A stretch of DNA of 64,000 nt from Ciona intestinalis (Eukaryota > Chordata > Ascidiacea > Phlebobranchia > Cionidae). Of the stretch, positions 43,379 to 52,300 are shown piece by piece (positions within the stretch are counted from its first letter, which is position 1; the number at the start of each line of letters is the position of its first letter). The DNA lies in contig NC_020178.2 of the NCBI RefSeq assembly GCF_000224145.3, positions 1,347,568-1,411,567 on the forward strand, written 5' to 3'. The position numbers and the translations under genes were made by a program. The notes under the pieces were generated by a model. The model saw only the letters and a list, made by a program, of their open reading frames with translations. It was not told where the DNA came from and made no database searches.

Positions 43379-44019
43379 TATTTGGCATTTGTCTCTCCCA
43401 TAAATATAGCAATGTTACTTCACGAATACGTGACAATGTTGGGGTAATAGGCCACCTCTGGCCGAACTCTCAGGTCCCATGGCATGTCACACTACAGCAC
43501 TTCGCCCACGTAGAATAGAATCCACAGCAAATACAATGTTAGTTCGTAGGTTCAATCTTTTAAATTACGCGAATCGAAAATCCGAAATATCAGAATGAAT
43601 AATTTATATTTCCGCTTTTTCCGTTAAATCAATGTTGGCGGAATTTGTTTTCCGTCAGACGGTAATTACATTAAGTCTCCTCAAGAACGGATATGCTTTG
43701 CTTGTGTCGTCATAGACGTATTTTTGGAAGTGAAATAGTATTTTGTTACGTAACAATGTTATGCCAATAATAAATTCAATTTGGGCGGATGCTAAAATTA
43801 ACTTTAATTCGTCATAATGAAAATAGAACAATAGTCTTTGTTTGGTGACTTCGCCGCGATTTCTAACGAAAGGATAAACATACCTATATCACGAATAAAG
43901 TATTAACCAATACTAATAATCGGCAAAACGACGGTCGTTAATGCCTGCTATTGATAAATTTAATACAAGACTCGTGTTTAAGTGACATATATGCAATTTA
44001 AAATGGTTTAGCGACCACA

Positions 44020-44152
44020 CGTATATAACAACCCTATAGAGTGAGAGTCGCGGGAATACAGTTATATAATTCTGTAAATATTGTTTGTTTGCTACTGAAT
44101 GGGACGATAAAAGAAAATGAAAACCATCGCTTTCCCCGGCCTATACTATATA
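44020..44152 (+). mobile_element. Partial MITE copy
   Basis: gagtgagagtcgcgggaata, tgtttgctactgaatgggac, gctttccccggcctatacta. The left end is missing. Confidence 0.6.
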
Positions 44153-44519
44153 TATATACATCATCGGTATTCTAATTTAGTATATTCGTCACAATAAAAT
44201 AAACCAGGAAAACTCGGAAATTGCTTCAAAAATCTTGTTGTTTTTTGAACTCTTTATTTTTAGTTTCGTTTTATACAGAATGGCCACAAATTTCGCGGAG
44301 TTTTAAACCATAAGCTTAAACAGAGTCGGAATTATATAAGCTAATATAACAACGAATCTGGTTTGTGAGTCAGACTTAATCGGTAGCATTCCCGTACTTT
44401 GACATTTAACTTTCTTAGCAACCTAAGCGGTGTAGTAACATGGTTGTAATTTTCCGTGAAAGGATTTAACAATATGGGTAAATTCATTTCGACGTATGCT
44501 GTGAAACTTAAATTGCAAT

Positions 44520-44910
44520 GAATTTAATTGCTTTGCGAGGCAACGACAGTCGTTGTAACACGGGTGTTCTGTTTCATACACCTCGTGCCCGCTAACGTCA
44601 CGTAACCCATAGTCCAAAGAGAACTATATTTAGGGCAGAAAGCTTGGGTGTTTGAAAGAGTAAAACTAATTTGGTCATATGCAAATGCAGTTACAGTGCA
44701 AGTTTGTAAAAGTTCGTTAGTTTTAAATACTCAAAGCTTTTATTTAGCCCTTGATTGGATCATGTAATCATGTATGTAACTTTGCGAGTGATTTTTCTTG
44801 AAATAGGTAGTTTATTAGTGTATGTCCAATAATTTGAACAACCCATTAGTGACTACTAAGTTATAGCAATAGTCGTTTGTGTCTTCCAAAATCCATATAC
44901 GCCCACAATG
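44520..44910 (-). mobile_element. SINE tail and body fragments, reverse
   Basis: gcgaggcaacgacagtcgtt, gtaacacgggtgttctgttt and catacacctcgtgcccgcta form the tail. A body fragment at 44830-44910 (aacccattagtgactactaa) follows after unrelated sequence. Confidence 0.7.
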
Positions 44911-45762
44911 GAAGCAGCGACGACCCGCACTCGTAGTCGATTGCATAGGCCAAAGGAAGGTCCGCTAACCACCGTGCCTTGGCGTCGGACTAAAATACAG
45001 TTCAGTAGCGGCAGCCTACGGCGCTGGAATGATAGACAAATGAAATGTCGTTTTGTTGCTTTGGTTATGCAGTATTTTTACGAATTTGAAAATAACTTTT
45101 TCTTATAAAGGTTGTAAAAAGTAAACTTCATACGCTATAAAATAAAAGTAGGCCCACGTTTACGTTATAAACATGTAGAAACTGTAACAACAAAAGTATG
45201 TTAGTGGTTTAAGCTTTTTATTTCTCATGCTATACATGTGGTATCGTTTTAATTTTAAAAACTGTCACCAAAATAATTTTTGCCTTTGCACTTTATTTTT
45301 TAATAGTTTAAGGTTTTGCTCTCTTATTATGGCGCGCTTGACTCAGCGAAATGTACAAAATATGACAGTGCACATTTCAGCACGTAGTTATTTACAACGA
45401 ATTATTAAAGTTACCAAGCATACTTTATCGCATTTTATAGAGTTACGTTACATATTTTGCTAGCTGAAATATAATATAACGTCAGTAAATGAAATAATAT
45501 TGTTTTTCATTATTATAGCTTGTATAACTAGTTACTTTAACTTGATTTGGGTTTTTATTTAACGGTTTGCATATTTGTAATCTAACTTAAAATATAGTTA
45601 CTGCTAAAAGATAAATTCTGCCTTTTGAAAGCAAATAATTATTTATATAAATAACATGGAGCTATACAGAGAAGACGGAAAAAATTTTCCGCTAGGAGGC
45701 GATGACAAATTCGTTTCTCTATTTTATGGGGAGCAGTTAGTTTCACGGTTTATACACATAAG

Positions 45763-45862
45763 ATATAAACCCCTAACCCCTAACACTAACCTCTAGCCCC
45801 TAACCCCTAACACTAACCCCTAACCCCTAACCCCCAACCCCCAACTCCTAACCCCAAACTCG
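45763..45862 (-). repeat. Telomere-like degenerate array
   Basis: Repeats of aacccctaacccctaacact and taacccccaacccccaactc, i.e. TTAGGGG/TTAGTG on the minus strand. It sits inside the long-TIR element. Confidence 0.9.
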
Positions 45863-45904
45863 TCAAACAAAAAAAACTTGAAAAAAAATATAAAAAAAGT
45901 ATTC

Positions 45905-45985
45905 CACTGTGCGGGACTCGAACCCGGTAAAAATGAAACAAAGAGACTTTACGACCGCACGCAAACCGCTACACCACAGACTCGA
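45905..45985 (-). tRNA. tRNA-like sequence or pseudogene
   Basis: On the minus strand: TGGTGTAGCGG fits the A box and GGTTCGAGTCC is a perfect B box, followed by CCGCACAG, which can pair with CTGTG at the 5' side. The anticodon arm is not regular and an extra T/A-rich stretch lies before the T arm, so it is not a standard tRNA. It may be a tRNA-derived SINE remnant. Confidence 0.4.
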
Positions 45986-46264
45986 CGACAGTCACCCCAA
46001 CGAAAGAGCGTATATAACCGACCTAATGTGGGAAATATGTTCTCACTAGTGTTTTATGTATTTAGAAAGGTATTTTTATTATTTAATTAATTTGTTTTAC
46101 ACTTATTAACACTTTGTAGTGCTGTTTTGTTCGTTTTTCCGTATTTTTTAATTTAAATAATTACCGCCTCTAGCGGAAAATTTTTTCCGTCTTCTTTGTA
46201 TAGTCCCATGTATATAAATATAATACATGAAATAATAAAGTTTTCTATTATAACTGCAATATAA

Positions 46265-46284
46265 AAACAACTGTTTTATTTTAG
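46265..46284 (+). promoter_or_regulatory. Possible leader splice acceptor before NUP62
   Basis: aacaactgttttattttag lies 54 nt before the ATG at 46338 and is a good acceptor with no upstream donor identified. It may accept a trans-spliced leader. Inference only. Confidence 0.35.
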
Positions 46285-46337
46285 AAACTGATTATTTGTA
46301 AGTTGTTGACTAGTTTACTATTGTTATCTGCTGAAAA

Positions 46338-49300
46338 ATGAGTTTCAACTTCGGAAAACCAACAACAACAGCGGCAAGCACGGGCTTCAGGTGTTTATGC
46401 TAAACATTTAGTAGGTAATACTGCCGCTGGTGACCAGTGAAAATTTTGGTCTCAAAATGTTCCTTAGGTCTTCCTAATACTCGCTGTATAATTTAAAAAA
46501 AAAAAACTCGTGCGTTCGTGTCGAAAATTAACTAGAAAACACCCAAGCACGATTTCGCGCCTTTTTTAAAGTTAATTTCCGACACGAACGCCCGAGTTTT
46601 TTCAAAAAAAATTATACAGCGGGTCACTGGCGTCGATTTATATGGTGCAGGGTATGCAGGCCTACCCTGACAATTTTGCAGGGGTTGCAGCAACCCCTGG
46701 ATTGTCAAATTATTAAAGGAAATTATTCTTAAATAAATATATTTAACTTTATCAAACAATTACTTTATAGTAGTTACGCAACACCTTCATTCTCCCAACG
46801 CATAAACTAGCCGTTTTTGTACCCTGCGCGGTTACCTATAACGGCTGCGTGTTACGTCAGACAAGTGTTTACGTCACATTGATAATCGCAAAATCGCCAA
46901 TTGTTACAGTAACAATTNNNNNNNNNNNNNNNNNNNNNNNNNNNNNNNNNNNNNNNNNNNNNNNNNNTAATGTTACGTCATACGCGGTATTGTGATGTGG
47001 TCCATTATCGTACGGCCAACGAGTGACCGTCTGTCTGTATAATCAACGTATTGGCAATTATATAACGATATTTACATGTCATATTGTAAGTTTTTTAAAC
47101 ACTTACCCGCAATCAACTGCCAGACTTATGTCATACCTTTTCTATTGAATGCCGCGCACGTTATATGCGTGGTTTTACTTGTTCTACATATACCTACTTT
47201 CAGCTAACATAGTGTAATGTCGCAACCCCTACGTTTTTATAAAATCGACGCCACTGCAGCGGGTATCAGGGAGATGTAAGGAACATTTTGAGACCAAAAT
47301 TTTCACTGGTCACCAGCGGCAGTATTACCCATTTAGTATTGGTCAGAAATTGACTATATAAATATATATCATATTTGGATGCTAATAAAGAATCCCCCCC
47401 CACCTTATTTGCTAACCCCTAACAACTAACCACTAACCACTAACCACTAACCACTATAACCACTATAACCACTATAACCACTAACTACTAAACCCCTAAC
47501 CACCAACCCCTAACACTTTTTACCAGCCTATTCTATTATGTACCATAGAATTCTTTACTAGTGCCTATATTTGTGACAACAATATTTATATTTTAACAAT
47601 ATTGAGTGTTTACCAATATATAGTATGTTTTTGACTTTGGAGAATATATAATATATGTTGTGTGTTTTTATACATTACCCTGGTTTGATAACCTATATTT
47701 CACTGCTCTAAATATAAAGTGGTGTACAACTATATTTAAGACAGAAAGCTTGGGTGTTTGAAAGAGTAAAACTAATTTGGTCATGACTCCTAAGCAAATG
47801 AAATTACAGTGCAAGTTAGAAAAAGTTTGTTAGTCATAAAGACTCTAGTCTTGATTGAAATGATATAAAACACAACAATGCTTCAATGTAAAGCTTAACT
47901 TTAACCCACAGTTTTGGAACCCCTTCAAATGCCTTTAGTTTTGGCCAAACTTCAGCTGCACCAGCAACAACTAGTAACACTGGATTCTCCTTTGGAGGTG
48001 GTGGGGGAAATAACACAGGGTTTGGAGGGGGTATCGGTACCACTGGTAAGATTGTATTAAATATAATGCAGAGGTGCATGAATACACCATGTGTGTCAGG
48101 TGTATAAGAAGACACCCATGTTATAACTTGACAGTGAGCATGAGGTGTATGAATACACCATGTGTGTCTGGTGTATAAGAAGACACCCATGTTATAACTT
48201 GACAGTGAGCATGAGGTGTATGAATACACCATGTGTGTCTGGTGTATAAGAAGACACCCATGTTATAACTCGACAGTGAGCATGAGGTGTATGAATACAC
48301 CATGTGTGTCTGGTGTATAAGAAGACACCCATGTTATAACTTGACAGTGAGCATGAGGTGTATGAATACACCATGTGTGTCCGGTGTATAAGAAAACACC
48401 CATGTTATAACTCGACAGTGAGCATGAGGTGTATGTATACACCATGTGTGTCTGGTGTATAAGAAGACACCCATGTTATAACTTGACAGTGAGCATGAGG
48501 TGTATGAATACACCATGTGTGTCAGGTGTATAAGAAGACACCCATGTTATAACTTGACAGTGAGCATGAGGTGTATGAATACACCATGTGTGTCAGGTGT
48601 ATAAGAAGACACCCATGTTATAACTCGACAGTGAGCATGAGGTGTATGAATACACCATGTGTGTCCGGTGTATAAGAAGACACCCATGTTATAACTCGAC
48701 AGTGAGCATGAGGTGTATGAATACACCATGTGTGTCTGGTGTATAAGAAGACACCCGTGTTATAACTCGACAGTGAGTATTAGTAGTATGAAGCCATGAA
48801 TGACGCATACATCTGTGCTCAATATGACAGACATGTTACAACACTAAAGTATTTATTCATCTCCCAGGCCAATCGTCATCTTTGTTTGGTAGTTCAACCC
48901 CTGCAACACAATCTACGGGATTCTCTTTTGCTCCTGTTGCTTCTACTGCAACAGGTACAAGTGTAACTTGTATGTTATATATGTTATATATATGGGTTAT
49001 ATATATGCACCAACCTGGGGTTGCAAGGTGGGCAGGCCAATGTATAATTTCTACACTGCATTAATCTGTAAACATTACAACCAATAAGTAAGATTTGTTT
49101 CACAGGATTGTGTCTAACTATCCCTGCCTCCCTGTGTTTTGAATGGTACCTGTGTTCCATGCATGTTAATGTACTTAAGTACTTTTATAATTAGTTATAT
49201 CTCTAATAGACCTGTCTGTGTTATGTTACTAACTATATATATTTATATAGGTGGAAGTCAAGTTACATCAGCGGGGAGTGGTTTGTTCGGAAGCACGTCA

Positions 49301-52300
49301 GGTTTGCAATAACTTTGTCTTTATAAATATACATATCATTAATTTTGCTACTGTTTAGTAGCCATGCTTTTTGTTGTTTTTTAATGACTGTTGTTTTGCT
49401 ACCAATTCCCTTTTCTTTGTTGTTTAAGTATACTTTATTGCATTTTATAAAGTTACGTTATGTTTTTGCTAGCTAAAATTTATATAACGAACCTAAATAA
49501 AGCGTTGTGTATTATATAACATTTGTGTAGGTGGAAATCAAGCAACTACAGCAGCAACAGGGTCAGGGTTGTTTGGAGGTTGGATTTGGTGTTTGTAGTT
49601 ATTACTATTTACCTTTTTTTAGTTTACAAGTATAGACATTTTACAAGTATTGATTTTCGTTAGTCAATACTTGTAAAATGTACCAAGTTACCATTATAAT
49701 GTGCAGTGTAATGTATCGTTACAAAAAGTTTTTTTAATATATATAGTAGGGTGGGAGAAGATGGAACACCTTTTTGTTCCATTTCCTTGTCACATTTGGT
49801 AGCAAACAAAGAAAATTCAAATAATCATAGATAGAACCGTATCCTCCCAACTCCCATTATACCGTTGTTAATTGTTTAAAACACGATCTAAATATTTGGT
49901 TATTATGTGCTAAAGGTGTCCCACCTTCCCCCACCCTACTATATATAAAAACATAATATATATAACTATTATTCACATAAAGGAATAAGAGAAAATGCAA
50001 TAGTCTATTTTCTTAATACATAATAGTAATAGTACAATAAACCTTAATATAGCGAAACCATTCGGAGGCTCCCTTGGTGCTTCCTCTTCTTTCCTTGCAT
50101 CCAACCCCGCATCCACATCAGGAGGAGCTTTCTCTCTTCCACAAACCGCTGCTCCTACCTTTGGATCAACGTCCACGGCTTATCTTCTGGATTCGGGTTC
50201 GGAGCTTCTACAACAAAACCGTCTTCCCAAGCCAACCCTTCCGCTCTTTTAAATTTTGGTTCAACAACAACGACAGCAGCAACAAAATCCATGTTCGGTT
50301 TGGCTACAGCTCAGCCAAGCACTCCTGCTACTGGTTTTTCACAGCCTGCACAGGCTACTGGGTTGGCTTCAAAACCGGTTTCTCTTGGTGGCGTTGCTAC
50401 TACAGCACAACCTGTACAGCAAACTGCATCAACTGGGTTTTCTCTAACTCAACAGCCAGCAAAAACAGGTGATAATGGGATTATGTGTATATATGAAAAG
50501 TGGTGCAACCAATTAGAAGTTTTGGTTTTGTCAACACTTGAATTGCTATCAAAAATCCTAAAGTGTCAGTTAAATACAACTTTTACAGGTGTTCATATAA
50601 GAACACCTGTGAAAAAGGGAACATGTAATTCAAAATTTACAATGGGCCTAACTTTGATTATTCATTTGCTGGCAGTTTTTGAATTCGAATTTTCAGATTC
50701 AATGCAATGTGTTTTATTGAGTTTGATTTCATTTACAGATGGTTTCCAACTTGGTGGTTTATCATCTGGGTTTAAACTTGGTGGGTTAACATCAAGTGTT
50801 GCTACAACCACACCGGCTGCATCTGGGTTCCAGCTTGGCTCGACAGCGGGCACAGGGTCGGGTGTCAGTGCTGCTGCCCCATTTTTGAGCTCAGCATTAG
50901 CGTCAAGTACTAACGCTCAACAGAAGCCGGCAGCTGCAACAACAGCAGCAGGTAATGAGTTGTATGCTGATATCATTGTGTTCCTTGGGCAAGACATTTA
51001 ACGGCAATTGCTTCAACCCAGTGGTCACTAATGGGTTATCTAAATGTCAGCCATACAGAAAAACTCCCATCAGCCACGAAGTTACACTGGGGGCATGAGG
51101 TATATGGAACAGACCACCTGTATTATAACGACTGTCATTGCCCCATCATGCAAGGATAAATAAGTTACGTACATTATACTTATAAATATTGCAGTATTAA
51201 GCCAACTCTGGTTTGAATCCTAACTTCTCTGGTAGGACCTCTTATACAGATTACAACAATGTTTGGTCCTCTTATAGAATATTGGTAGTTTAGTATAAAT
51301 ACACTTTTTTCTCATTTCCACCTCCAGCCACAAAATCTGGTTTTATGCTTGGTGGATCTGCAAGCTCCACTACGCCATCTAGCGGTTTCCAACTTGGAGG
51401 AGGTAAAATAGAAATAATATTAATATATTTAATAGAATAGACATAACAATAATATGTCCAAAAAATGGAAATGTTGTTTGAAAAAACAGTGTGCTATCTG
51501 GGCCATATTTTAGATTATACCTGTTTAATTGATGTAGTATGATCAATATATATATATACATATACAGTAGCGTGGGGGAAGATGGGACATCTTTAACACA
51601 AAATAACCAAATATCCTGATCGTGTTTTAAACAGTTAACACCGGTGTATGGGAGTCGTGAGGATATGGTTTTATAATTCTTTGAATGTTTTTTGTTTACT
51701 ACTAAATGGGACGAGTAAAGACAGTCAAAAAGTGTCCCATCTTCCCCTACCCTACTTTATATAGGCTACATATTACTTTGTTTTCCAGACTGTTTGCATA
51801 TAATGTATCATATTTGCCCCAGAGTTGACATGAATCATTTTTATATTCCCCCCATGTTATATAGGATTGAAACTCGGTACAACAACAGCAACAAAAACCA
51901 CAGCTCCACCAGTGGCCTCTGCTTCTCCATTTAGTCTGGCTGCAAGTAAGTATTTATATGTTATGTTACTTATGTATGTATTATTCTTTGCCCAAAATTG
52001 TATATGCACATTCTATTGTATATGGGTGAGGTCATACAGCGAAGCCCATCATGGGATATGGGATTTAGGACAGAGCTGGACCATTGCCCTAAGATTTCTT
52101 TTTTTTAGTTCTTTAATATTGTTTCAAGTTTAATATTTCTTCAATCATAGATTCCATTCGAATAAAAGACTGCCGATGCCATTTTAGGCGAAATATTTAT
52201 CTTTAATTAAACAAGTGGTTGGACTTGGTATTTGTCTGTTGCGTTTTCTTAGCACCAGACCCCTAGTCATTGACCCAACGATCTATGTGAAAGTACTCTA

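Larger units (their letters stand above)
42791..45640. other. Divergent intergenic region between the cyclase and NUP62
   Basis: Contains MITE copies at 43195-43378 and 44020-44152, a dispersed 95-bp unit at 43430-43540, and reverse SINE pieces at 44520-44610 and 44755-44910. A small local duplication (gcaattattaagaaacgcat at 42731 versus gcaattattacgaaacgaat at 42828) lies beside the cyclase start. No gene is supported. Confidence 0.6.
45653..46211. mobile_element. Long-TIR DNA transposon carrying a tRNA-like module
   Basis: The left end (acatggagctatacagagaa, gacggaaaaaattttccgct) and right end (agcggaaaattttttccgtc, ttctttgtatagtcccatgt) are inverted repeats of about 45 bp. The flanks share TATATAAATA, a possible 9-10 bp target duplication. 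The interior has a CCCTAACC-type array (45763-45860) and a reverse-strand tRNA-like sequence (45905-45985). No transposase frame, so non-autonomous; superfamily uncertain (MULE or hAT/P type by duplication length). Confidence 0.75.

Noticed and set aside
48058..48790. Regular repeats resembling a CRISPR array
   Set aside because: There are no unique spacers; the units are contiguous 71-bp satellite copies in an animal intron.
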